This document shows, in pieces, positions 27,001 through 34,620 of a stretch of DNA of 64,000 nt. Position 1 is the first letter of the stretch. Each line of letters opens with the position of its first letter. The DNA comes from JBCCCJ01 sp039029315. GTDB lineage: Bacteria > Bacteroidota > Bacteroidia > J057. The DNA lies in assembly GCA_039029315.1 (NCBI GenBank), contig JBCCGK010000016.1, positions 62,001-126,000 on the forward strand, given 5' to 3'. A model generated the notes under the pieces. It made no database searches, had not been told where the DNA came from, and was given only the letters and a program-made list of their open reading frames with translations. Made by a program: the position numbers and the translations under genes.

Positions 27001-27180
27001 ATCACTTGCTTGTTCAAGCAGCAATTTCGCACTGTCTGTCTGCTGTGCTGCATATGCGACTTTTGCTTTCTCGATCAGAGAGACGCCGAGTAGGCTATCA
27101 GAGACGGATTGAGCCAACCCAGAGGAAAGGCTCAACCCTAGCAAACACAACAAAATTCTTTTCAGTATCAGAGGATTCAT
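24010..27180 (-). CDS. TPR-CHAT protein with signal peptide and C-terminal membrane anchor
   Basis: A 1056-aa protein. An N-terminal signal peptide (LLCLLGLSLSSGLAQS) is followed by about ten TPR-type repeats (~30-470; repeated AYHSLGQFLLEQGKY- and ALAHYNLGISYQDE-like units). A coiled helical linker leads into the CHAT caspase-like domain (~740-1015) with its catalytic dyad in LHIATHAYT (His ~883) and ILSACKTG (Cys ~927), and the GEGIMSLARAFRYAGCP and FYWAAFVHTG blocks. A single hydrophobic helix (ILLSLIFGGLLLIILWRR) ends the protein. CHAT domains are peptidases activated through their repeats in several conflict and cell-death systems. Here no gasdermin, effector or partner gene is adjacent, and the signal peptide puts the enzyme outside the cytoplasm (inference). 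Start is the only reasonable ATG. Confidence 0.85.
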   Translation of the reverse strand: MNPLILKRILLCLLGLSLSSGLAQSVSDSLLGVSLIEKAKVAYAAQQTDSAKLLLEQASDLFEGAEYWDAYCSCQNQIANILRLERKWQESSELLRPVEVICRTKLGKEHHSIAEIHTIWAVNAIYLGSVQKAREHFLISLKILEAVESDPSTQLSNAYINLANTYARLGDFDSAAQRYESGIAILVQMEETSAYNLGFAYHSLGQFLLEQGKYQKAINKLELALGYIQGSVGEKHAKGIDIFISLGAAYHKMADLGQARLMYQKVLDLVRNVHPDPMAQAALAHYNLGISYQDERVWPQAIFHLKKAYEETQGVFGPRHLRTATSLSTLGNVYQHSQHPDLALEVQKKAVNILTQIEDSVHTEAGDIYLNLAHTMHVQGLGEQALKYGVKGMSLIRTFYGEKAQARISFYLAKLIELYVHDDQDSMVLKLCQEGYQAIFPEYHSPNLHDNPGEECLKHAHLSWRLLLGQSKALESLAEKGRTMSQYALGPALLAVKALDTMEQRFLSPFSRKEVQKDVLAVYSHAIRLLYDQYQRVGDQSYINQAFLLADQSKSRLLQASLLQDEALSFAGIPDSLMQLEQQLEMEKVVYEKKLYEEKFKQFSDSNKLRILERTRNQLAERYRAFVLQLEKNYPKYYRLKYERAQTDIRSIQTALAQDAELINFFIGEKHLYMFGLGKNNLLVARQDWGTEERNTLNQFLDMMKDREVAENQSQKSDLIQTFGETANHWYEYLLQPVVMQGIKHIRIIPDGNLARLPFEVLLTEPPQSNKLNYKFLSYLIQETSISYGFNASLETTNWHGQTAPSPYLGIAPDFQFVETKSNSADSLTFFASNRDSFGPLANNTEEIELSSNIWEGKSLLGKEATKARFMEEAHLYRILHIATHAYTNDQNPLYGGLVFGEEETELLEAYEIYQLQLKADLSILSACKTGLGEWQRGEGIMSLARAFRYAGCPGITMSLWSADDAATSIIMQQYLTLLKTGIPKDEALRLAKIEYLNTSPQPHPFYWAAFVHTGMTQPLRENRDWMRWILLSLIFGGLLLIILWRRNSVSGKFSA

Positions 27181-27228
27181 GTACCGATGTTAGCAATAAT
27201 TCTGATGGCTTTATGGTTTTTCTTTTCG

Positions 27229-27346
27229 TTCGGTGTAAGGCGTTAGCCTTCCTTTTGGTTAGTCGTAACGCGTTATCCTTTCCTTTCGTCGTTAGTCGTA
27301 AAGCGTTATCCTTCCCTCGATCCGACCCACAAACGCTTCACGACTG
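27229..27346. repeat. Three short direct repeats plus an inverted copy
   Basis: Units built on GTCGTAA-x-GCGTTATCCTT recur at about 27229-27255, 27258-27287 and 27291-27319. A near-perfect inverted copy (AACGCTTCACGACT, 27332-27345) follows and can pair with the third unit in a 14 of 15 bp stem. The cluster lies between the 27365 gene (upstream) and the CHAT gene (downstream) on the minus strand, so it could be a terminator for the first or a regulatory site for the second. Confidence 0.55.
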
Positions 27347-27364
27347 TATTTGTCATACCGCAAA

Positions 27365-28141
27365 TCACTGAAGCACGATTCGCTTGACCTGTCGCAGATG
27401 AGTTGCTTGTAGCTCTAGCAGATAGACGCCTTTGGTTAGATCCGAAAGATCCAATTGATGAGTTCCTATGTTTGAGGGCAGGTTCTTGCTGAATAGCATC
27501 TTTCCCCTCATATCAAGCAGGCTTAATTGAGTCGCGGAACCTTCCGGGAATTGATAATCAAGCTGGAGAAAACCAGACGTCGGATTGGGATAGACACTGA
27601 ATTGAAGTTCCGATGATGGCAGGATCGTCAAAGTCAAGAGGCTGCTATAGCTGAACTGTCCATCCAGATCTACTTGTCTCAAGCGGTAGTAGATCCTTGA
27701 GCTTCCTAATGTACCAATTCGAGGATCTACGAATTCATAATTGGATAGATCTTGAGAGCTGCCTGCGGCATCTACCTGACCAATGGACACAAATTGCTGC
27801 GCATCTAACGAACGCTCTACGTCGAAATAATCGCTGTTCTCTTCTGAAGCTGTCGTCCAGCGAAGGCGTGCGTCTTCTCCGACTTGTTCCACACTCAGGT
27901 GTAGCCACTCCACCGGAAAAGAATTCCCGGATGGATCGGGCTGTTGGAAACCTTTGGTGAGGATAATTGTGCCTGAATAAGCGGTTCCGATAACTGGCTC
28001 TCCTACGGAGTAAGTCAAACTGATCGTAGGAAGATGGACTTGTGCATGGGTACTGCCCAGAGAAATGCGACCCAATTGTTGTGTGTGGGCACTGGAGCTC
28101 AGGATCAGGAGAGAGGTGAGGATAGTGAAGAATTTGTTCAT
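27365..28141 (-). CDS. Secreted T9SS sorting-domain protein
   Basis: A 258-aa protein with a signal peptide (MNKFFTILTSLLILSSSAHT). A short beta-rich N-terminal part (SLTYSVGEPVIGTAYSGTIILTKGFQQP) is common in Bacteroidota surface proteins. It is followed by the Fn3-like linker (VEWLHLSVEQ ... LRWTTASEENSDYFDVERS) and a T9SS type A domain (VYPNPTSGFLQLDYQF ... LTKGVYLLEL). It has no catalytic domain. It is the third gene of an operon with 28153 and 30004, and its mature part could be an adaptor for the fibre proteins encoded with it (inference). Confidence 0.8.
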   Translation of the reverse strand: MNKFFTILTSLLILSSSAHTQQLGRISLGSTHAQVHLPTISLTYSVGEPVIGTAYSGTIILTKGFQQPDPSGNSFPVEWLHLSVEQVGEDARLRWTTASEENSDYFDVERSLDAQQFVSIGQVDAAGSSQDLSNYEFVDPRIGTLGSSRIYYRLRQVDLDGQFSYSSLLTLTILPSSELQFSVYPNPTSGFLQLDYQFPEGSATQLSLLDMRGKMLFSKNLPSNIGTHQLDLSDLTKGVYLLELQATHLRQVKRIVLQ

Positions 28142-28152
28142 GGCAAGGATGC

Positions 28153-29976
28153 TTATGGAAGGGTATATTCAATTATTACTCCCTCTACTCCCAACTGACC
28201 TAAACCCGGCCAAGAAGTAGAGGGACTGGCTAGCCTTACATCCAGATACAAATTTTCATTGTCAAGATTAATTGGACTTAGCCCTGTTACTACCAGGCTG
28301 CTGGTCCCAAATCCTCCACTAGAAGAGGAGGTAACAGTCGCTAAAGTGATTGGAGTAGTCGAACCAAAGGAGGATCTTGTCAATTTTACACTAAGATTTT
28401 CCGGTGCAAGATCAGCGTATTTCAAGGTGATTTTTGTGATCACTGCTTGATCGGGAAGGGGCACAGCAGCAATCATAGCCCCATTTATAGATGATACTGG
28501 CTGTGCCCTATTGAGATAGTATGAAATTTCGTTAGTGGTATTGGTACCATGAAAGCTCGAAAAGGGAATCGAGAGCTTATGCGTTACAGAGCTTGCGGCA
28601 ACCAGGGTCCCATCAGCTTCTGCATATACCTGTCTGGTTCCTGTTCCAGACAAATCTGCCACCTTCACCTCTCCTGAAGCTCTTTTGATACTCATGTGAG
28701 GGCCATACTTGTTTGACCCAGCCTCCCCGTAGATTTCTAATTGATTTCCCTGTCCATCATATCGGATTCCCATCCCAGCAGTAATCGTAGAGCTTTCTGA
28801 CAAAAAGAGAGAGCTAGAATCTCCATTCGTCCCTGCAGGGGAAAAATAGCTAATCGCATTCGTCGCCTCTGAGGGTCCCATCACATGCATGGCCCCTTTC
28901 AAGACATCTGTGCCTACACTAAGTCGATTCTCCACCACAACATCTCCTTCTCCAAAATACCCGGCATAGTTCACATTGCCCCCACTTGCTCTCCCAAAGA
29001 CACCAACATTGGTTCCTGAATTTGATCCCGATCCATTGAACCACCCGCCGTAATTGTTATTCGAAGCTGTACTATGGGCAAAGCCATGCACAGCAGCTGA
29101 AAAGGGAGTACCAGTTGTCGTTGATACCTGACCACTAACACCCAATTTGTCATTATCTCCTCCTTCGGCTGTGCCCAGAACTCCGAATAGATTCCCTAAG
29201 TCTCCTTGTGCTTTCCCCACTAGCCCGTATTTTATTTCAATGGTGTTTGATTCAGCCAATCCCACGATACCACTTCTAGATGCAGGAACAAACAAAGAAG
29301 AAGAGGGCGTAATATTTTCTCCAATGATATTGGGGCTATTGGTGCTGGAAAAATCACTTAACAGATGGCCACCACGCACATGGAGTTTGGCGGAGGGTGA
29401 ACTGGTCCCAATCCCTACATTGTCCAGATTATAATAGAGTTTGTTTCCGAACTGCCCCCATGGACTGCTATTGTCTTCCTTGGCGATCCATTCCGCCCCA
29501 TCCCATTTCAGGACATCTCCTGCGGCAATGGTGGCTAGATTGACATCCTGCAATTCATCCAAATAGGCATCCTGAACTTTATCTGAACTCTCTGCATGAT
29601 AAGCCAGTGGGACCCGCATGAGTTCGGTGGCTCCCAGGTCTTTGAAGCCTCCTCCATCATTCACTTCTACTTTCAGGAACAAGGAACTGCCCCCACCCCA
29701 CGGAAGGTTGCCAAAGTTGCCCGAAATCACTGATCCTGTGCCGATATTGAGGGAGAACAAACCAAAATCATCGGTTACAGAACCATGGCTTTCTTGATAT
29801 CCCAAGGGACCTGTAGGACTGGTTTTGTGAATGCTAAAACGAACTTGCAAGGCTTGATTGGTCAAAGGGACTCCAGCATTGTCCCTGGCAATGGCTTGAA
29901 AACTGATGCCATCCTGCGCCTGAGAAAGGAATGGAAATAGGAACAGCAGGCTTATAAAAAGTTTGAGAGAGTTCAT
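28153..29976 (-). CDS. Tail-fibre-like secreted repeat protein
   Basis: A 607-aa protein with a signal peptide (MNSLKLFISLLFLFPFLSQA). The N-terminus (GISFQAIARDNAGVPLTNQALQVRF with a Gly-rich follow-on) and VGIGTSSPSAKLHVRGG motif are typical of Bacteroidota tail-fibre-like surface proteins. The middle contains many Gly/Ser/Asn-rich units (FGRASGGNVNYAGYFGEGD). The C-terminal part is beta-rich and lacks an S74 or T9SS sorting domain, so it may be displayed by association with partners. It is in the same operon as the S74 protein upstream (27-bp gap) and the T9SS protein downstream (11-bp gap). Confidence 0.75.
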   Translation of the reverse strand: MNSLKLFISLLFLFPFLSQAQDGISFQAIARDNAGVPLTNQALQVRFSIHKTSPTGPLGYQESHGSVTDDFGLFSLNIGTGSVISGNFGNLPWGGGSSLFLKVEVNDGGGFKDLGATELMRVPLAYHAESSDKVQDAYLDELQDVNLATIAAGDVLKWDGAEWIAKEDNSSPWGQFGNKLYYNLDNVGIGTSSPSAKLHVRGGHLLSDFSSTNSPNIIGENITPSSSLFVPASRSGIVGLAESNTIEIKYGLVGKAQGDLGNLFGVLGTAEGGDNDKLGVSGQVSTTTGTPFSAAVHGFAHSTASNNNYGGWFNGSGSNSGTNVGVFGRASGGNVNYAGYFGEGDVVVENRLSVGTDVLKGAMHVMGPSEATNAISYFSPAGTNGDSSSLFLSESSTITAGMGIRYDGQGNQLEIYGEAGSNKYGPHMSIKRASGEVKVADLSGTGTRQVYAEADGTLVAASSVTHKLSIPFSSFHGTNTTNEISYYLNRAQPVSSINGAMIAAVPLPDQAVITKITLKYADLAPENLSVKLTRSSFGSTTPITLATVTSSSSGGFGTSSLVVTGLSPINLDNENLYLDVRLASPSTSWPGLGQLGVEGVIIEYTLP

Positions 29977-30003
29977 TGTATAAAGGTTTGAGAGACCCTG
30001 TAA

Positions 30004-31782
30004 TTATTGTTTGACGACTTTGAATTCGGGCAAATTTGTCTGCGGGAAGCTCAACAGATAGATGCCTGCTGAAAAACTTCTTGTGTCTAATTCAAGCTTA
30101 TTCTCGCCTGGGTTAAGCAGCACTCTTTGTATGAGAAGCTGTTGTCCCTGAAGATTGCTGAGGGCAAGTTGCAGTTCCTGTACTTCCTGCGAATTGATTC
30201 GGACGATCAGGGATTCGCTGACTGGATTGGGGCCAATACTGATCTGTTCTTGTTGGAGGATTGGGAGGTTTACGTCAGAATTTTTCTGTTTGTTGGAGGA
30301 AGCTTGATGACTTGTTTGTATTTGGTCCCTGATTTGTTGCAGTTCGCTTTGAAGCTGTTTGATCAGCTCTTGCTGAGTTTCGATCAGTACTTGTTGTTCC
30401 TGGATGGCCTTGACCATCGGCACGACGAAGGTTGCATAGCGCAGGCCATAGTGATCTTCTTCATTTTTGGGCGCATCCACACCGCTGAATTCATAGCCCA
30501 GATTCTGTGCTGTTTCCTCCACCTCCTGGGCAATGAATCCAGAGTGGATGATTTCTTTTGCGGAAGATGGGTCTCCCTGCGTTTTCACTCCATTATTTGA
30601 CTCAAGATCCCGAATCTCTTCTTCCCGATACAGAAGTTCATTCAGTTTTTCGATATCTACTTTATAGGTAACAGGGCGCAGTTTCATCACAAAGTCCAGC
30701 CCAGGGACATCCTCGCGGACCCGGGTTTTATAGCGTCCATCAGACAGATTGGTCCAGGACTGATATCCACCGATGGACGTCGTATTTGATCGTCCCACAC
30801 GCACCTGATGAGAAGCTGTATAGCGGGCATATGCACCAAGGGCAGTAGAGAATTCGAAGCTGGAGGATGAGGCAGAGGCAGAAATGCCAGACACTGCGCC
30901 ATATGCACTGTTTCTGTTTCCCAACTCATCATAATACCCACTTCTATACCCGGTAAATGAATTGTAATAGCCATTCTGACTTTCATAGCCGGCCAAAGAT
31001 CCCAGATATACATTGACTAGACCTCCAGTATTGTTGTAGCCAGCCCGGTCTCCAACAAAGGTATTCTGATAGCCAGTAGTATTGTTATATCCAGAACGAT
31101 AGCCTACTGCCACCTGATTATTTCCGCCTCCAGGTCCAGCACTCCCACCAGCTTCATTCCCTACGATCGTACTTCTGGTGCTCTCACTGTCCTGCCCCGC
31201 TTTATACCCAATGTGCACATTTTCAGATCCAGCTCCATCATGCGAGCCTGAGAAACTGCCAACAGCAACATTGAAGTTGCCTGTTGGACTTCCTTCAGAT
31301 CCATTCCCAGCTTTAGAGCCAATAAAAACATTGTGATTCCCATTGAGATAGGAAGCCGTTTCATTTCCAATTAAGACATTTTCATTCCCCAGCGCATATC
31401 TTCCTGTTCCATAGCCCAATATGGTATTTTGATAGTGATTGTGGAGGGCCTCACCAGCATGATAGCCGAGTAGGAGATTTTTGGTCCCATATCGAAGATT
31501 GGCACCAGCTTGATCACCAATTAACAGGTTCGAATAATAATTGTAGAGCTCCAATCTGGCCACTGCGTAGTTATTGTTCATCAGAGCCATTTTCTCGATG
31601 CCTTTGATGTCAAATCGAATGATATTTTCTCCAGGATTCTTTTCTGTTTGAATCCCTGTATCCTTGTCTGAATCTGAAATGGCATCATCATGCATTCCAG
31701 AAATTTGGGCAAAAGACTGGCCTGAGATCAGGCAAAGAATGATCAGTATCCACATCGTGGACAGCGTATTCAATATGTTCAT
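30004..31782 (-). CDS. Tail-fibre protein with head-like repeats, S74 chaperone domain and T9SS sorting domain
   Basis: A 592-aa protein with a signal peptide (MNILNTLSTMWILIILCLISG). Residues ~90-320 are short Gly/Asn repeats of the trimeric-adhesin/tail-fibre head kind (NTILGYGTGRYALGNENVLIG). An S74 intramolecular-chaperone domain begins near 335 with SDGRYK and runs through YKVDIEKL, HSGFIAQEVEE and YGLRYATFVVPMVKAI. A coiled coil (IETQQELIKQLQSELQQIR) follows, then a T9SS sorting domain at the end (IGPNPVSESLIV ... AGIYLLSF). First gene of a three-gene operon; its start lies 105 bp from the divergent sigma-factor start. Confidence 0.85.
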   Translation of the reverse strand: MNILNTLSTMWILIILCLISGQSFAQISGMHDDAISDSDKDTGIQTEKNPGENIIRFDIKGIEKMALMNNNYAVARLELYNYYSNLLIGDQAGANLRYGTKNLLLGYHAGEALHNHYQNTILGYGTGRYALGNENVLIGNETASYLNGNHNVFIGSKAGNGSEGSPTGNFNVAVGSFSGSHDGAGSENVHIGYKAGQDSESTRSTIVGNEAGGSAGPGGGNNQVAVGYRSGYNNTTGYQNTFVGDRAGYNNTGGLVNVYLGSLAGYESQNGYYNSFTGYRSGYYDELGNRNSAYGAVSGISASASSSSFEFSTALGAYARYTASHQVRVGRSNTTSIGGYQSWTNLSDGRYKTRVREDVPGLDFVMKLRPVTYKVDIEKLNELLYREEEIRDLESNNGVKTQGDPSSAKEIIHSGFIAQEVEETAQNLGYEFSGVDAPKNEEDHYGLRYATFVVPMVKAIQEQQVLIETQQELIKQLQSELQQIRDQIQTSHQASSNKQKNSDVNLPILQQEQISIGPNPVSESLIVRINSQEVQELQLALSNLQGQQLLIQRVLLNPGENKLELDTRSFSAGIYLLSFPQTNLPEFKVVKQ

Positions 31783-31886
31783 GTGAAGAATGGTTAGCGT
31801 TTAATCTAGCAGATAAAATTGTTAGCCATCTCCATGTGTCGAGATCGAGACGGGCTTGTCCCCTTTTTTTTTATTTTTATCCTGAC

Positions 31887-32471
31887 ATGAGCAGAACAGA
31901 TCAGGAAATAATTCGAGGAATTCAGCAGGGAGGGGTTCAAAGAGAGCGAATGGTGAGGCATTTACTTGACCAGTATTCTGGCTGGATCAAGAATGCTCAG
32001 CAGAAGCATATCTTAACTCAGCAGGAGGTAATTGACATCTACACAGACACCATTCTTTCAGGAGTGGATCAGCTGATAGTCGGAAAATTTTCAGCAAAAA
32101 GTAAACTGAGTACCTGGTTGTTCCAGATTTTCTCCAACAAATGTGTAGACAAGGTCCGACAAAAATCGACTTATAAACACATACAGCAACGAAACTGGAC
32201 AAATGAGTTTCCTGATCTAGCTGAAAAAGACCAAGAGATCTTGTCGCAATTGATTCAAGATGAGGAGCTTGCCCAAATTTCTCAGTTGGCGCATCAATTG
32301 GGGGAAGCATGTAGACAATTGATTTTTGATACAGAATACTGGGGATATGAGTTGGAAGAAATCGCCAAAAAGCTGGGCATGAAAGATGCTCGTTCTGCTT
32401 CCAAACAGAAATACCGATGCATGAAAAAACTCCGTCATTTGATCCATAAAAAACTGGGAATACATGCTTGA
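31887..32471 (+). CDS. ECF-like RNA polymerase sigma-70 family sigma factor
   Basis: A 194-aa protein. The ATG at 31887 (MSRTDQEIIRGIQQGG) fits the family better than 31836. Region 2 is around residues 10-100 (DIYTDTILSGVDQLIVGKF, LSTWLFQIFSNKCVDKVRQ) and region 4 near 130-190 (LGEACRQLIFDTEYWGYELEEIAKKLGM, SASKQKYRCMKKLRHLI). It directs polymerase to its own promoter set and is likely held back by the membrane protein encoded next to it (8-bp overlap). The divergent tail-fibre operon is the obvious first candidate target (inference). Confidence 0.85.
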   Translation: MSRTDQEIIRGIQQGGVQRERMVRHLLDQYSGWIKNAQQKHILTQQEVIDIYTDTILSGVDQLIVGKFSAKSKLSTWLFQIFSNKCVDKVRQKSTYKHIQQRNWTNEFPDLAEKDQEILSQLIQDEELAQISQLAHQLGEACRQLIFDTEYWGYELEEIAKKLGMKDARSASKQKYRCMKKLRHLIHKKLGIHA

Positions 32472-33225
32472 CGCAACAGAGGACATCCGACGTATAGAAC
32501 AGTATCTGGCAGGCGAATTAACTCCTGAAGAAACAGAAGCCCTAAGACAGCGTATCCAAACAGATGCCGCGTTCGCCGCTTCTGTGAAATCTGTGATCCT
32601 CAGCAAATATGCAGCTCGAACTGGGGCCAAACAAACAATCGTTGCGGACTTTGAAAAACGATATGAAGCGCAGGAGTCGCTCATCCTTCAGCCATTCTGG
32701 AAAAGGCGTACTGTCTGGATGTATGCCAGTGTGGCTTCTATCGTTCTGTTTATTGCCTTTGGAATCTGGAATAGTCAACAGAATCCAGCTGTCCCCTCTG
32801 CCCAGTTATTCTCCCAGTATTATGAGCGACCTGCTCCTCCTGGAATACGCGGAGAACCCAATCAGGATCAGTGGTTAGGGGCTGTTCAGGAATTTAAAGC
32901 CCAACATTGGCCTGAAGCCATTGACCATCTTGAGCGTGTGCTTGCAGACAGCAGTTTTCAGTTTCGACCCAGAGCACATTTCTTTTTAGGGATTTGTCAG
33001 ATGGAGCTAAAGCAGGCAGAGGCCGCAATCAGGCAATTCCAGCTGGTTGATTCCCTCAGCGTATTTTTCCCTCAAGCCGAATGGTATACTGCTTTGGCAT
33101 ACCTACAATCAGAGGACATGGAGGAGGCTGAAAAGATCCTTGTAAAAATTGCTCAGGAAGAGGATCATTATCAACACAGAAAAGCAGAGGAGGTTTGGGA
33201 ACATTGTTGTAAGGATCAACAGTAA
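32464..33225 (+). CDS. Probable anti-sigma factor: membrane protein with TPR-like periplasmic domain
   Basis: A 253-aa protein overlapping the sigma gene by 8 bp. The N-terminal part (IEQYLAGELTPEETEALRQRI) resembles anti-sigma N-termini of Bacteroidota. One membrane span lies at ~82-101 (VWMYASVASIVLFIAFGIW). The C-terminal half is TPR-like (LGAVQEFKAQHWPEAIDHLERV ... FFLGICQMELKQAEAAIRQF ... WYTALAYLQSEDMEEAEKIL) and should face the periplasm. It would sequester the sigma factor until an envelope signal is sensed. A rho-independent-type hairpin follows at 33304. A decayed copy of its C-terminal coding region lies at 34330-34529. Confidence 0.8.
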   Translation: MLDATEDIRRIEQYLAGELTPEETEALRQRIQTDAAFAASVKSVILSKYAARTGAKQTIVADFEKRYEAQESLILQPFWKRRTVWMYASVASIVLFIAFGIWNSQQNPAVPSAQLFSQYYERPAPPGIRGEPNQDQWLGAVQEFKAQHWPEAIDHLERVLADSSFQFRPRAHFFLGICQMELKQAEAAIRQFQLVDSLSVFFPQAEWYTALAYLQSEDMEEAEKILVKIAQEEDHYQHRKAEEVWEHCCKDQQ

Positions 33226-33303
33226 GAGAGCAGATCTTTTGCGTTTTTAGTCAAAGGACCAATCTTGTCAACAGTCTGACTTCAATAATCAGGTCAAAAA
33301 GAT

Positions 33304-33329
33304 GGGCAGAAAGCGATTGCTTCCTGCCC
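33304..33329 (+). terminator. Terminator after sigma/anti-sigma operon
   Basis: GGGCAG-A-AAGC-GATT-GCTT-C-CTGCCC followed by GTTT forms a 10-pair hairpin with one mismatch, 79 bp past the stop. Confidence 0.6.
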
Positions 33330-33447
33330 GTTTCATTGTCTACTCAAGCGACATTCAGGATGGATGGGTACAGATATCATCCGCTTATGTCTGCTTCCAT
33401 CGACAATTCGTCTGTACACATGTTTTGTTCGTGTTTGGAGGGACTTC

Positions 33448-34074
33448 CTAGTTTCCTTCCCATGGATCTAGAGACAATCCAAAATAGTTGATGACTGCTT
33501 CATAATCGCTAAAGTCAACATCATATCCTTTTTTCCCAGCATTTCCTTCAATCACAACAATTCTAAATGTACCTGTGTATTTAAAGGTATTGTCAACGGG
33601 AATGGTACGAAGCTGGAGCACAACTTGCGCAAGGCTGTAATTAGACATCAAGGTACGGGTAGTCAGTCCTGAGGAAGTAATGAAGGTAAAAGGGAGTAGC
33701 CTCCATCCGTCGGATGATTGCCAGTATACCAGAACCACACCATTGTCCACAATATCCTGGGTAATCGCAGGAACATCAAGGGTCACCTTGTTATCGGCAC
33801 TGTAATCACTGTTTCCAACCGTAAAGGTGTAACTCTTCACATTGGCATTTCCATTCTGACCTGATGCTCCTTGTTGGCCAGTAGCTCCTGTAGCACCAGT
33901 AGCACCATCTGCACCATCTGCACCAGCGGGTCCGGTAGCACCAGCTTGACCAGCAGGTCCTTCAGGACCTTGAGGACCGATCGGACCTTCAGGGCCTTCA
34001 CAGGAAGTGAGAGAAAAAAGCGCTGCGAAAAGAGCAATGAGGAGTAATTTGACTGAAAAATGGAAAGTTTTCAT
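33448..34074 (-). CDS. Collagen-like (Gly-X-Y) lipoprotein
   Basis: A 208-aa lipoprotein with lipobox SLTSC (Cys ~25). Directly after it come about 17 Gly-X-Y triplets (GPEGPIGPQGPEGPAG..., then GATGATGATGQQGASG), a collagen-like stalk. The C-terminal ~130 residues are a compact beta-rich globular domain (VKSYTFTVGNSDYSADN ... YTGTFRIVVIEGN). Lipid anchor, stalk and head together suggest a trimeric surface rod. Partner and ligand are unknown. It converges with the sigma/anti-sigma operon. Confidence 0.8.
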   Translation of the reverse strand: MKTFHFSVKLLLIALFAALFSLTSCEGPEGPIGPQGPEGPAGQAGATGPAGADGADGATGATGATGQQGASGQNGNANVKSYTFTVGNSDYSADNKVTLDVPAITQDIVDNGVVLVYWQSSDGWRLLPFTFITSSGLTTRTLMSNYSLAQVVLQLRTIPVDNTFKYTGTFRIVVIEGNAGKKGYDVDFSDYEAVINYFGLSLDPWEGN

Positions 34075-34329
34075 AATAGCTTTGTTAAAAGTGGGTTAAT
34101 TTGATTTCAAATGGATTTGCTAAACCAAAAAGAATGAATCAAAACTCTTATCTGACTCACAGCTATCTATTCCAGCAGCGGAGGATGGTTATCACTTGAA
34201 GATTTTTTTTTTCGGGAGTTTCTGATTGTGATGGGTTCACAATTCAGGCGAAAGTAGTTTTCAATGTCGGCCAAGGGCACATTTCTTCATAGGTATCCGT
34301 CTTCTGGAATCAGGAAAATCCCAGGCAGC

Positions 34330-34529
34330 CATTGAGTATTGCAACTAGCTTGGCTCTTTCAGCACCTTCGCTTCTCATGCCGAATAGTATACTGCCCTCG
34401 CATATGTATAAGCGGAGTTAGTAAGCGGAAGCACAGATCGTCATGAAAAAAATAGTCAGCAAGGAAGATCATTATCGGAACGAGAAAGCAAAAAAGGTCC
34501 TTGAATCCCTGGCTGATCTTCAAGAATAA
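34330..34529 (+). pseudogene. Decayed copy of the anti-sigma factor C-terminal coding region
   Basis: The stretch around 34380-34409 and 34462-34529 can be aligned with the end of the 32464-33225 gene. Examples are CCGAATAGTATACTGCC against CCGAATGGTATACTGCT, and the tail EDHYRNEKAKKVLES against EDHYQHRKAEEVWEH. Two in-frame stops and a net +1 shift break the frame. An ATG at 34443 restarts a 28-codon tail, which I consider a relic. The rest of 34075-34620 has no other gene; an AT-rich run near 34205 is unremarkable. Confidence 0.65.
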
Positions 34530-34565
34530 AGTAGGTCTCGAATTCCATCCCTATTTAAAATAAAA

Positions 34566-34596
34566 GGAAGGACCCCTCCAGAAGAAAGGCCCTTCC
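34566..34596 (-). terminator. Terminator after beta-propeller gene
   Basis: A 9-bp stem (34566-34574 / 34588-34596, one G-T pair) 24 bp past the stop, followed on the minus strand by a T-rich tract (TTTTATTTTAAA). Confidence 0.65.
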
Positions 34597-34620
34597 TATC
34601 ACTAAGACTTTATTCGCAGC

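Noticed and set aside
27229..27346. CRISPR-like array
   Set aside because: Repeats are few, unequal and almost contiguous, with no spacers of constant length and no cas genes.
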